A stretch of DNA of 15,398 nucleotides from Nitrospinaceae bacterium (GTDB taxonomy: Bacteria > Nitrospinota > Nitrospinia > Nitrospinales > VA-1), in assembly GCA_029261675.1 (NCBI GenBank), contig JAJDBA010000078.1:1-15398 (forward strand), read 5' to 3'. How positions within the stretch are numbered: the first letter of the stretch is position 1; each line of letters begins with the position of its first letter. The position numbers and the translations under genes were made by a program. The notes below the pieces were generated by a model. It made no database searches. It saw only the letters and a program-made list of their open reading frames with translations, and was not told the DNA's origin. Positions 1 through 6,620 of this stretch are shown here, in pieces.

Positions 1-132
1 CCTAGGCCGCCTTTAAGCCCCTCGAAAGAGGGGCTTTTTATCGATCTTTCTTTTTATATATGAGATTCTTTAAGTGATTTGTTAAACTCTACGGAAATTT
101 CCTAATTTCAAAATTTACTCCACAAGGCATTT
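1..132 (+). repeat. Repeat copy A: ardC-end/terminator/leader block
   Basis: This block matches 1770-1903 over nearly its whole length: a stop codon context (TAG at 3-5 against TAA at 1772), the same terminator hairpin, then a conserved AT-rich leader (shared TTTGTTA, ACGGAAAT and AATTTCAAAA words) running to the start codon of a Sel1 gene. In the right copy the stop codon ends an ardC-like fragment, so I infer that another ardC copy or fragment ends at position 5, with its body left of the window. The leader holds the perfect palindrome GGAAATTTCC, which is only partly kept in the right copy. It probably carries the Sel1 promoter, but I see no convincing -35/-10 pair. Confidence 0.8.
15..39 (+). 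terminator. Rho-independent terminator
   Basis: The 9-bp stem AAGCCCCTC/GAGGGGCTT with a GAAA tetraloop runs straight into a T tract. It would end transcription of the gene whose stop codon lies at 3-5, inferred to be ardC-like. The same stem recurs at 1785-1808. Confidence 0.85.
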
Positions 133-1272
133 ATGAATAGAATTTTCATTGCTATTTATATAGCGATTGTATTCTTTTTAGTTCCAACAACCTCTGGATT
201 TGCCGAGGAAGAAAATTCAATAGAACAATTAATTCAGGCCGCTGAAAAAGGCGACGCCAAAGCCCAGGCTAAATTAGCAAAAAAGTACTTTTATGGTCTT
301 GGAGTGGAAAAGGATAAGGAAAAAGGAATTGATTTATATAAAAATTCTGCCGAACAAGGGCATGTAGGTTCGCAGGTTTTTCTAGGGCTTCTTTACGAAA
401 AGGGGAACGGAGTTCCACAGGATTACAATAAAGCAATGGAATATTATTTAAAGGGGGCCGGCCAAGGAAAAGATAATGCCCGGTTTGGAATTGGACGCCT
501 TTACGAGAGAGGTTTGGGAGTTGACAAGGACTTGGAAAAGGCCGCCGAATGGTACGAAAAAGCAAAGGGATTTAGCAGAACTAAAAAAAAACTCAAAGAT
601 GTGTATTTCCGTCTCGCAGTCAATTTTTTTAAAGGAGAAGGTGTTGAAAGGGATGAAGCTCATGCCATTAAGTTATTTCGAAAAGCCACTAAAGATAGGG
701 ATGCTAGGAGCCATTATTATCTTGGACGAATTCACGAAAGTGGATATGGGGTAAAGGTAGACTATAAAAAGGCCGCATTTTTTTATGAACAAGCTGCAGA
801 ACATCAAGACTCTGATGCACAAGTAAGAATTGGCGATTTTTATTCAATGGGACGCGGAGTTGAAAAAGATAAAATAAAATCTATCCAATGGTACAGAAAA
901 GCGGCGAAGCAAGGAAATAGCCTAGCCATATCGATATTGAAAATTGAAAATCAGTTAAAAGGAATAAAAAACGAAATTAAGCAATTGGAGGCTGAAAACA
1001 GACAATTGGATAGTGAGATAAGTTCCAATAATAAAAAAATAGATGAAATTAATGAAGAAATTAAAGAAGCTCAAACCCTTTTAAAACGATTATATTGGCC
1101 TGCATATAAAAATGTAAGGGGCAAATATTTTTTAACCCCGGATGTAGAAAAATTTGTTTCTATATATGAAAGCAAGACTGGAAAAATAGTAAATAGAAGT
1201 AAGCCTGATGAGGTGAAAAAAGCTATTGGAAATTTGGTGAAAATTTATCAAATGGAGTTAAAAGCCAATTAA
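133..1272 (+). CDS. Secreted Sel1-repeat protein (379 aa) with C-terminal coiled coil
   Basis: Residues 1-24 form a Sec signal peptide (hydrophobic core, then SGFA before the acidic mature start), so the protein is probably periplasmic or exported. About six Sel1-like repeats (TPR-related helical pairs with the G-x-G-V-x-K-D turn and A-x-x-Y/W-x-x-K-A helix) span residues 40-265. A coiled coil follows at about 272-320, rich in Glu, Lys and Ile at heptad spacing, then a short tail of unknown type. The start is the first ATG, with a weak AAGG upstream. Sel1 repeats are protein-protein scaffolds; no enzyme motif is visible. The leader and signal peptide resemble those of the gene at 1904, so the two are paralogues in tandem units. 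The specific role is unknown. Confidence 0.9.
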   Translation: MNRIFIAIYIAIVFFLVPTTSGFAEEENSIEQLIQAAEKGDAKAQAKLAKKYFYGLGVEKDKEKGIDLYKNSAEQGHVGSQVFLGLLYEKGNGVPQDYNKAMEYYLKGAGQGKDNARFGIGRLYERGLGVDKDLEKAAEWYEKAKGFSRTKKKLKDVYFRLAVNFFKGEGVERDEAHAIKLFRKATKDRDARSHYYLGRIHESGYGVKVDYKKAAFFYEQAAEHQDSDAQVRIGDFYSMGRGVEKDKIKSIQWYRKAAKQGNSLAISILKIENQLKGIKNEIKQLEAENRQLDSEISSNNKKIDEINEEIKEAQTLLKRLYWPAYKNVRGKYFLTPDVEKFVSIYESKTGKIVNRSKPDEVKKAIGNLVKIYQMELKAN

Positions 1273-1317
1273 ATAGCAAGTCGCCTTTTAAATCTATAAT
1301 TCGAAATACTGGATAGA

Positions 1318-1588
1318 TCATTTGAACCGATCCTTCAGCCTAGACAGCATATCCATTCTTTCGTGGAGGATGGCGAAGATGATGGGTTTCTCGCCTTCGG
1401 GGTGGATGTAGAATATATAATGATGCTCACAGCGGACCACCCGCGCATCGGGGAATTTCTCCGAAAAGGATCGTGATTGAGCCTTTCCCTCCGCAAATTT
1501 CTGAAAACACTGGCTGATTTTCCCGAGATAACTTTCCGCCTGGGCCTCACCCCATTCCTCAATTGTATAATGGGCTATCCTTTCTAGA
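1318..1588 (-). pseudogene. Truncated ParE/RelE-family toxin, chimeric 5' end
   Basis: From the residues LERIAHYTIEEWGEA to its stop, this reading frame matches the intact ParE-like toxin at 3935-4240 closely, sharing SEKFPDA, VRCEHHYIFYI and HERMD. Beyond about position 1588 the match ends abruptly. The open frame continues to 1620, but those extra N-terminal residues are only the antisense of an ardC-like coding tail. The first 14 or so toxin residues are therefore missing, and no antitoxin gene or ribosome-binding site follows. I call it a broken remnant, probably inactive. It lies convergent to the Sel1 gene on its left, exactly as the intact toxin lies convergent to the second Sel1 gene. 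Confidence 0.85.
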
Positions 1589-1774
1589 GCAGCTTTCTTG
1601 TGCGCCGACCTTGAGATCACGCTTACGCCCCGCGACGATCATGCATCCTATATCGCCTCCTGGCTAAAAGTCCTGAAAGATGACACGCGGGTAATCTTCC
1701 GCGCCGCCGCCCATGCCCAACGCGCGGTGGACTACCTCCACTCCCTGCAAAAGGAAAAACAAGAGGCGGCCTAA
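1589..1774 (+). pseudogene. 3' fragment of an ArdC-like antirestriction gene
   Basis: Reading forward in one frame gives AAFLCADL, then PRDDHASYIASWLKVLKDD, then a helix with HAQRAVDYLHSL, and a TAA stop at 1772-1774. I recognise this as the extreme C-terminus of the zincin-like domain of ArdC/DUF1738 proteins of plasmids and integrative elements. Those proteins bind single-stranded DNA and protect incoming DNA from restriction. The N-terminal domain and the metal-binding helix are absent, and no start codon is present, so the fragment is non-functional. Its left edge coincides with the break in the parE fragment. A terminator follows the stop. Confidence 0.8.
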
Positions 1775-1903
1775 AGCCGCCTTTAAGCCCCTCATAAGAG
1801 GGGCTTTTAATCGATTTTCCTTTTTAAAGATGAAATTCGTAATGCAATTTGTTAGGTTTTACGGAAATATTCGAATTTCAAAACTAACCTAAACAGGTAT
1901 TTT
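1770..1903 (+). repeat. Repeat copy B: ardC-end/terminator/leader block
   Basis: Second copy of the block at 1-132, ending at the start codon of the Sel1 gene at 1904. The two copies have drifted (for example, loop ATAA against GAAA, and CGAATTTC against CTAATTTC) but align without large gaps. The duplication is therefore not very recent, unless the two units came from diverged parents. Confidence 0.8.
1785..1808 (+). terminator. Rho-independent terminator after ardC fragment
   Basis: Stem AAGCCCCTC/GAGGGGCTT with loop ATAA, followed by TTTT. Same structure as at 15-39; the changed loop over an unchanged stem suggests the hairpin is kept by selection. Confidence 0.85.
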
Positions 1904-3892
1904 ATGATCAGATTTATCCTCATTCTCTTTATTGCACTTTCAATTGTTTTGATTCCAATTGTTCCTGGGTTTGCCGAGGAAGAAAAATCAATTAAGCAAT
2001 TAATTCAGGCCGCTGAGACAGGGGATGCTCAAGCTCAATATGACTTGGGCTATAAGTTTGACGTTGCTGAAGAATATTCCAAAGCGGCCCAATGGTACCT
2101 AAAAAGTGCTAACCAAGGAAATGCAAAGGCTCAAGATCGAATAGGAGATTATTATCAATTTGGAGTGGGAGTGAAGAAAGATATAGGTAAAGCTGCGAAA
2201 TGGTACATAAAATCTGCTGAGCAGGGTTTTGCTGGAGCCCAATTTAGTATTGGTAATTTATTTCAATTTGGCGAGGGAGTAGAAAAGAATTTGGATAAAG
2301 CAGTTATATGGTATGAAAAAGCCGGGGAAAGCGGGAATGTCCAAGCCTTATATAGTTTAGGTGCACTGTATTTAAATGGAAAGGGAGTTTTGAAAGATTT
2401 AGATAAAGCAGTTAAGTTATTTTTAACTGCAGGAAAGCATGGGGATGTAAATTCTCAAATTATTCTTGGGCGGTTATTTTGGAAGGGTTATGGTGTAGAA
2501 AAGAGTCAACATGAGGCATTCAAATGGTTTTTTGAAGCCGCTAAACAGGGTCACTCTGAAGCCCAAAATTATGTTGGGTTTATATACGAAAATGGCCAAG
2601 GAGCGGAAAAGAATGAACAGAAGGCTTTCAACTGGTATCAAAAGGGGGCAAATAATGGAAACGCAGAGGCCCAGTATAACCTAGGAAACCTTTATCGATT
2701 TGGCAAAGGAACAAAAAAAGATCTGATAAAAGCTGGAGAGTGGTACGGGAAATCTTCAGAAAAAGGATTCGATGGTGCGCAATTTGAACTAGGGAAAATG
2801 CACCTTTTAGGAAAGGGGGTTTCTAAAGATGTTGATAAAGGAATAAATCTCTTAGCTTCAGCTGCAAAACAAAACCATTCAAATGCAATTGAAGCATTAG
2901 GTAATATTTACGAAAAAGGAATTGGGGTCGAAAGGGATTTAAACAAAGCCATTATTTTGTATGAAAAGGCGGAAAAAAACCTTCATCACAATTCTGAAAA
3001 ATTCAAACTATTCTATTTTAAAATGGGAGCCATGTATGCAAAAGGAGAGGAAATAAAAAAGGATTTTAATCAGTCTACAAGATTATATTTAAAAGCCTTG
3101 GGGAACAACCAAATTGAAACCGAAAAAAATTTGTTTAAGACCAAAAACCCCACTTTATTCTTAAATAAAAATACTTTAGACATCGTTTTAGATGATGCCA
3201 AAACTATTTTAAATCTGTATAGGAATTTTTCTGAGGCTGACTCGGTTCTTATTATTTATAAAGAGAAAAAAAACCGAAAAATATTAGAGCTAAGTCGAAA
3301 ATTGGAAACCTTACTTTCTAATCTAAAGAATAAGAAGTACACGACTAAATTAATTGTAGTCGACTCCCACTCATATCCAAAAGCAGTTAAAGAAATATTT
3401 GAAAATCGATTAGAGATCAATATTAATAACCCATCGCTTCAGATATTTGGTAATGGGTTTTACATGTCTACCTATACAAAGCCCCTTAATGTGGAATTGG
3501 ATTTGATTGAAAAAGATGTAATCAACTCAACCAACCTTTCAAAGGACTCGTCTTACCTTGGATGGCTTACAAGAAAAGTTAGGAAGCACCTTAGCAAATC
3601 ATTGGATGGTTTAATTGAAAAGACAGAAGCGGAAATTGATGTATTAGATGAAGATATCAAGGAAATTAATCAAGATATTGAAATCTTACGCCAGAGAAAT
3701 AGAATGCTTTCGGATAGACAAGATGCTTTGGAAAGGGCCGAAACTGTAATAAAGAAAAAACTAGAGCTTGAAAAGGAGCATGGCCATATTAAGCAAGAAC
3801 TTGAAACCACAAAAGAAAAAATAAAGGCGCTTCAGGAGAAGAAAAACAACCTATGCTCAGACAATAATGGCGTATTAATGAATTGTAAGTAA
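1904..3892 (+). CDS. Large secreted Sel1-repeat protein (662 aa) with unknown domain and coiled coil
   Basis: A Sec signal peptide covers residues 1-24 (PGFA before the acidic mature start). About ten Sel1 repeats fill residues 41-398. A non-repeat region at about 410-560 contains VIYKEKKNRK-like charged helices and an alternating strand/helix section that I cannot assign. A long coiled coil at about 563-650 ends in a short tail with two cysteines. The first two repeats match those of the Sel1 protein at 12692 almost residue for residue (QYDLG, KSANQGNAKAQDRIGDYYQF, GVGV). The gene is convergent with parE, with a 42-bp gap. The protein is probably a periplasmic or surface scaffold; its partner is unknown. 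The leader comes from the repeat block at 1770-1903. Confidence 0.9.
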   Translation: MIRFILILFIALSIVLIPIVPGFAEEEKSIKQLIQAAETGDAQAQYDLGYKFDVAEEYSKAAQWYLKSANQGNAKAQDRIGDYYQFGVGVKKDIGKAAKWYIKSAEQGFAGAQFSIGNLFQFGEGVEKNLDKAVIWYEKAGESGNVQALYSLGALYLNGKGVLKDLDKAVKLFLTAGKHGDVNSQIILGRLFWKGYGVEKSQHEAFKWFFEAAKQGHSEAQNYVGFIYENGQGAEKNEQKAFNWYQKGANNGNAEAQYNLGNLYRFGKGTKKDLIKAGEWYGKSSEKGFDGAQFELGKMHLLGKGVSKDVDKGINLLASAAKQNHSNAIEALGNIYEKGIGVERDLNKAIILYEKAEKNLHHNSEKFKLFYFKMGAMYAKGEEIKKDFNQSTRLYLKALGNNQIETEKNLFKTKNPTLFLNKNTLDIVLDDAKTILNLYRNFSEADSVLIIYKEKKNRKILELSRKLETLLSNLKNKKYTTKLIVVDSHSYPKAVKEIFENRLEININNPSLQIFGNGFYMSTYTKPLNVELDLIEKDVINSTNLSKDSSYLGWLTRKVRKHLSKSLDGLIEKTEAEIDVLDEDIKEINQDIEILRQRNRMLSDRQDALERAETVIKKKLELEKEHGHIKQELETTKEKIKALQEKKNNLCSDNNGVLMNCK

Positions 3893-3934
3893 ACCTTTAG
3901 TTTGATCTCTGAAAAATTGGTTGACAGGTAGCTA

Positions 3935-4240
3935 TCAAAGTCGGTCCTTAAACCGAGTAAGCAAATCCATCCGTTCGTGGAGGACGGCGAAGATGATGGG
4001 TTTCTCGCCTTCGGGATATATATAGAATATATAATGATGCTCACAGCGGACTACCTGCGCATCGGGAAATTTCTCGGAAAAGGTCCGCGAAACGACCGTC
4101 CTCTCCGCGATTTTCTTGAAACACTGGCTGATTTTCCCAAGATAATCCTCAGCTTGGGCCTCGCCCCATTCCTCAATAGTATAATGGGCGATCCCTTCGA
4201 GATCGGCTTCGGCGTCCTTCGTTAATTCATAAGGCCGCAT
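3935..4240 (-). CDS. parE: ParE/RelE-family toxin
   Basis: This 101-residue protein has the size and pattern of ParE-like toxins: an N-terminal helical hairpin (HYTIEEWGEAQAEDYL), a central basic strand region, then VRCEHHYIFYI and the C-terminal AVLHERMDLLTRF strand and tail. RelE/ParE toxins block growth by acting on gyrase (ParE branch) or ribosome-bound mRNA (RelE branch); the C-terminal R-M-D-x-x-x-R pattern fits the ParE branch better. Its start codon overlaps the antitoxin stop by one base (TAATG), so the two are translationally coupled with antitoxin first. It is convergent to the Sel1 gene on its left. A truncated paralogue lies at 1318-1588. Confidence 0.85.
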   Translation of the reverse strand: MRPYELTKDAEADLEGIAHYTIEEWGEAQAEDYLGKISQCFKKIAERTVVSRTFSEKFPDAQVVRCEHHYIFYIYPEGEKPIIFAVLHERMDLLTRFKDRL

Positions 4241-4503
4241 TATTTCCGATCCTGCCTCACATCCTCAAATATCTCTTCGACCGACCGGGAAGCAAACTCC
4301 CCCTTCCTGGCGGACTCAATTCGCGGTTTCAGATAATCCTCCAGCTTGGCGATAGCCTCTTCATCGGACATAGAACCCATATCAGGGAACGGAGGCAAGG
4401 CACGTTCGAGAACGTAATCTTTTATGGTCTTGCCCTGGAGGGCGGCGACGGCTTTCAGCCGTTGATGTTGCTCCGGGGTCACCTCTATAGATAATCGTCG
4501 CAT
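4240..4503 (-). CDS. parD: ParD-like ribbon-helix-helix antitoxin
   Basis: The 87-residue product begins MRRLSIEVTPEQHQRLKAVA and continues GKTIKDYVLERAL, the strand-helix-helix DNA-binding fold of RHH antitoxins. An acidic C-terminal half (YLKPRIESARKGEFASRSVEEIFEDV) would wrap the toxin. I chose the start at 4503 because AGGAG lies eight bases upstream; an upstream ATG at 4539 and one at 4641 lack this and add residues unlike the family. It neutralises the ParE-like product and should repress its own operon. TTTGTAAA direct repeats about 60 bp upstream are candidate operators. The pair probably stabilises the mobile element. Confidence 0.85.
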   Translation of the reverse strand: MRRLSIEVTPEQHQRLKAVAALQGKTIKDYVLERALPPFPDMGSMSDEEAIAKLEDYLKPRIESARKGEFASRSVEEIFEDVRQDRK

Positions 4504-4563
4504 TCTTTTCGCTCCTGTATCTCGTGATGTTCTACTCATACCAGCATAGCGGCATCTACAACA

Positions 4564-4586
4564 TTTGTAAACTTTGTAAATTTGTT
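4564..4586 (-). promoter_or_regulatory. Candidate parDE operator (TTTGTAAA direct repeats)
   Basis: Two exact TTTGTAAA copies (4564-4571, 4573-4580) at a 9-bp period, followed by a partial third (TTTGTT), lie upstream of the antitoxin start. RHH repressors often bind short direct or inverted repeats of this kind. A weak promoter reading on the minus strand (TTTACA, 16 bp, TAGATG) overlaps them. Functional assignment is inference. Confidence 0.4.
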
Positions 4587-4681
4587 CATAGTTCAAAGGT
4601 AGTACAACCTTAAGGTGAATACGTCCGTATTTACACTTCAATTGGATAGGTGGGATATGCTAACCTATAGTTATGTTAATT

Positions 4682-4743
4682 CGTAGAGCGCACTTTTGGG
4701 TTGAGTAACAGTGGCGAATAAATTCGCCCTCAACCCGTGCGCT
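4682..4743 (-). other. oriT: Candidate oriT with RSF1010-like nick site
   Basis: Read on the minus strand, a long hairpin (GGGTTGAG at 4698-4705 pairing with 4729-4736; GGCGAAT at 4713-4719 pairing with 4722-4728; a 7-nt bulge between them) is followed by AAAAGTGCGCTCT. The RSF1010/R1162 origin has a hairpin followed by AAGTGCGCCCT, so ten of the eleven core bases agree. The nick would fall between 4689 and 4688, after GTGCG. The outer arms AGCGCAC/GTGCGCT also pair, making a nested cruciform. The nearby relaxase belongs to the same MOBQ family as RSF1010 MobA, which supports the call. Confidence 0.7.
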
Positions 4744-4744
4744 G

Positions 4745-5039
4745 GACGGCTCTTGAGAGCCGTCTTGAGGCATCCAATTCCGGCCATCGAGGCCGGCTTG
4801 GATGCTGGCCAAAAGCTCCCAAATGGGCGTTCAGATGGGCCCCCTTTTCCCATCTCCAAACTTCCATTTAGCGCTTTGGCCAGTCGCCCTGGGGGGCGAG
4901 CATTTTGGTCGGCAGGCTTCTAAACGAGTGACCAAAATGAAGTTTCGGCCTTGGAGCCGACGCAATCGGCTTCCGGAAATTATTCCGGCGCGATTGCGGT
5001 GGGGAGTGTGCTCTGGGGAGCACGGCAATGGATCATTGC
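4745..5039. repeat. Dense array of perfect hairpins upstream of the relaxase gene
   Basis: Consecutive inverted repeats fill this stretch: 4745-4764 (9-bp stem); 4770-4805 (8 + 6 bp nested); 4806-4882 (8 + 6 + 7 bp nested); 4884-4899 (6 bp); 4901-4939 (10 bp, CATTTTGGTC with GACCAAAATG); 4945-4960 (5 bp); 4961-4998 (8 + 6 bp nested); 5008-5023 (6 bp); 5025-5039 (6 bp). All listed stems are fully Watson-Crick, with no G-U pairs. No credible protein is encoded here. It could be an extended origin of transfer with relaxosome sites, a single-strand origin, or a structured RNA; the sequence alone does not decide. Confidence 0.75.
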
Positions 5040-5055
5040 TTATGGGGTAAGTGGT

Positions 5056-6519
5056 ATGGCGATCTATTCTTGTAATCTCAAAAGCATCGGGCGGACCACC
5101 CATGCGGCTGGAACCGCCGGGGCGCACATCCGATATATCGCCCGCGAAGATGCGGAGCCAATCCTCTTCGCCCATGCCATGCCGGAGGACCCGGTGGCCG
5201 CCCGAACCTTTCTGGATTCGAGTGAGCGGAGGGATCGCAAGAACGCCCGCGTGATCGACAAAATCCGCATTGCCCTCCCGCGTGAATTGGACGAATCCCA
5301 GCGGATGGAGGTGGTCCGGGAGTTCATGGGCGATCTTACCGGCGGGCGCGTGCCCTGGTATGCGGCCATCCACCAGATGAACAAGGACGCGCACAATCCG
5401 CACGTCCATATTACCGTCCGCGACCGCGATTTAAAAACGGGACGTCGTGTATTGCGTTTGTCCGACAATCTGCGTGACCGGCAAAAGGACGGGTTGCCGG
5501 GTCCTAAGGCCATCGATTGGGTACGCGAGCGTTGGGAGCATCACGCTAATTTGTCCTTGGAGAGGGCCGGGCATGACGTCCGTGTGGACCGGCGGACCTT
5601 GGAAGCGCAGGGCATCGACCGCGAGCCGCAGATTCATATGGGGCCGAAGGGACAGCATATAGACAAAATGATCCATCGGCCCGAATCGAAGGTCCGGCCC
5701 AAAGGCAAACGCTCCAATTGGAGAGGTGATGGATGGACGACAGATTACCCGTCCATTGACGATGGGAAGACACGAAAGGAACGCAATCAGGAGATCATTG
5801 ATATTAATTTGGAGCGGGCGTCACGATCCAAGAATTTTGAAACGCGGGTGTGGGCGCAGTTTGAGAAGAAACAACGCCACAAAGACTTGGTGCTGGAGAA
5901 GGAAATCGTTGCCAACGAGCGGCAGAGAACATTAGAAGAACGCCAGATCAAGCAGGTGTTTCGGAAACAGTTGGATGCGTTGAACAAGCAAAAGCAATCC
6001 GACTTCAAACTGGCGCGGGATTGGACAGAGCAGAAATTTGCTCCCGAGCGGGAAAGATTAAAAGCGCGGCAAGAGGATCAGGCTAAGGCCTTGGATTCAA
6101 AGCAAAGTAAATTCTTAACCCGTGTATTCACCAAAATCGACATCACCGGTACCATGAGGCGAAGGCAGGACAAGGCAAGAAATGAACTCACCAAGGGCCA
6201 TAAGGCCGAGCAGAGGGCGTTGGATGCAGAATACCGGAAAGAAGTGCAGGGGAAAGAGGGGGCTACTCAGAAACGCTTAAAACCGAAATATGACCAGGTT
6301 AAGGAAAAACGTAAGGAATCGTTAACGGAATTGAAGAGCAAGCACAGAGAAACCAGAAAAATCGAAGATGTTGATTTACAGGAACGCGAAACCGAGCGGG
6401 AGAAAGAAGCTAAGAAACTGGAGAAGACCGTGGCTGATTGGAAACGCATAGAACAACGACGCGGTTCCGGCGACAATCGCGACAAAGACCGCGATCGAGA
6501 TATAGATTACGGGCGGTAA
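5056..6519 (+). CDS. mobA: MobA/MobL-type relaxase (MOBQ family)
   Basis: The 487-residue protein opens MAIYSCNLKSIGRTT, the usual start of MobA/MobL relaxases, which fixes the start at 5056; the in-frame upstream extension to 4951 reads through hairpin DNA. Tyr27 in HIRYIARE is the likely nicking tyrosine, aligning with Tyr25 of RSF1010 MobA. The metal-binding histidines are His106, His116 and His118 (IHQ, then NPHVH). The relaxase domain spans about 1-210; the rest is a highly charged, coiled-coil-rich tail ending in Arg/Asp repeats and DYGR. It would nick oriT and pilot the strand into a recipient using a helper secretion channel, since no coupling protein or T4SS gene is visible. A copy of its 3' end recurs at 7776-7882. 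Confidence 0.92.
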   Translation: MAIYSCNLKSIGRTTHAAGTAGAHIRYIAREDAEPILFAHAMPEDPVAARTFLDSSERRDRKNARVIDKIRIALPRELDESQRMEVVREFMGDLTGGRVPWYAAIHQMNKDAHNPHVHITVRDRDLKTGRRVLRLSDNLRDRQKDGLPGPKAIDWVRERWEHHANLSLERAGHDVRVDRRTLEAQGIDREPQIHMGPKGQHIDKMIHRPESKVRPKGKRSNWRGDGWTTDYPSIDDGKTRKERNQEIIDINLERASRSKNFETRVWAQFEKKQRHKDLVLEKEIVANERQRTLEERQIKQVFRKQLDALNKQKQSDFKLARDWTEQKFAPERERLKARQEDQAKALDSKQSKFLTRVFTKIDITGTMRRRQDKARNELTKGHKAEQRALDAEYRKEVQGKEGATQKRLKPKYDQVKEKRKESLTELKSKHRETRKIEDVDLQERETEREKEAKKLEKTVADWKRIEQRRGSGDNRDKDRDRDIDYGR

Positions 6520-6548
6520 ATTCATGCTAACCTCTTACAAAACCTAAA

Positions 6549-6581
6549 AGAAATCGTTTTAAAAGATGCAGAACGATTTCT
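6549..6581. repeat. Perfect 10-bp inverted repeat between relaxase and HEPN gene
   Basis: AGAAATCGTT at 6549-6558 pairs with AACGATTTCT at 6572-6581 across a 13-bp loop. On the minus strand the second arm runs into TTTTAGGTTTT, so it could act weakly as a terminator in that direction. It could also be a regulatory site for the gene at 6621. It lies at the left edge of the cargo insert. Confidence 0.55.
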
Positions 6582-6620
6582 CATTACCGTAAGACAAATA
6601 CCATAACCCTATAGGTTCTT

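Noticed and set aside
1318..1620. A 100-residue open frame that could be called a full second ParE toxin
   Set aside because: Its first residues are the antisense of the ardC-like tail, there is no antitoxin gene or ribosome-binding site, and homology to the intact toxin stops near 1588.
1..1903. Integron cassette array (repeated terminator/leader blocks before each cargo gene)
   Set aside because: No attC-type paired core sites and no integron integrase; the repeats are explained by duplicated gene ends.
1904..3892. CRISPR-like regular spacing in the Sel1 genes
   Set aside because: The 108-base periodicity is in-frame Sel1 protein repeats, with diverged DNA between units.
4504..4641. Longer start for the antitoxin at 4641 or 4539
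   Set aside because: AGGAG is placed correctly for the 4503 start, and the extra residues (YKCCRCRYAG) read through the likely promoter/operator.
4951..5055. Longer start for the relaxase at 4951
   Set aside because: The added 35 residues translate hairpin DNA and do not resemble relaxases; MAIYS at 5056 is the family's usual start.
4831..5513. Long minus-strand open frames opposite the hairpins and the relaxase start
   Set aside because: They are shadows of GC-rich coding DNA; the plus strand carries recognisable relaxase motifs.
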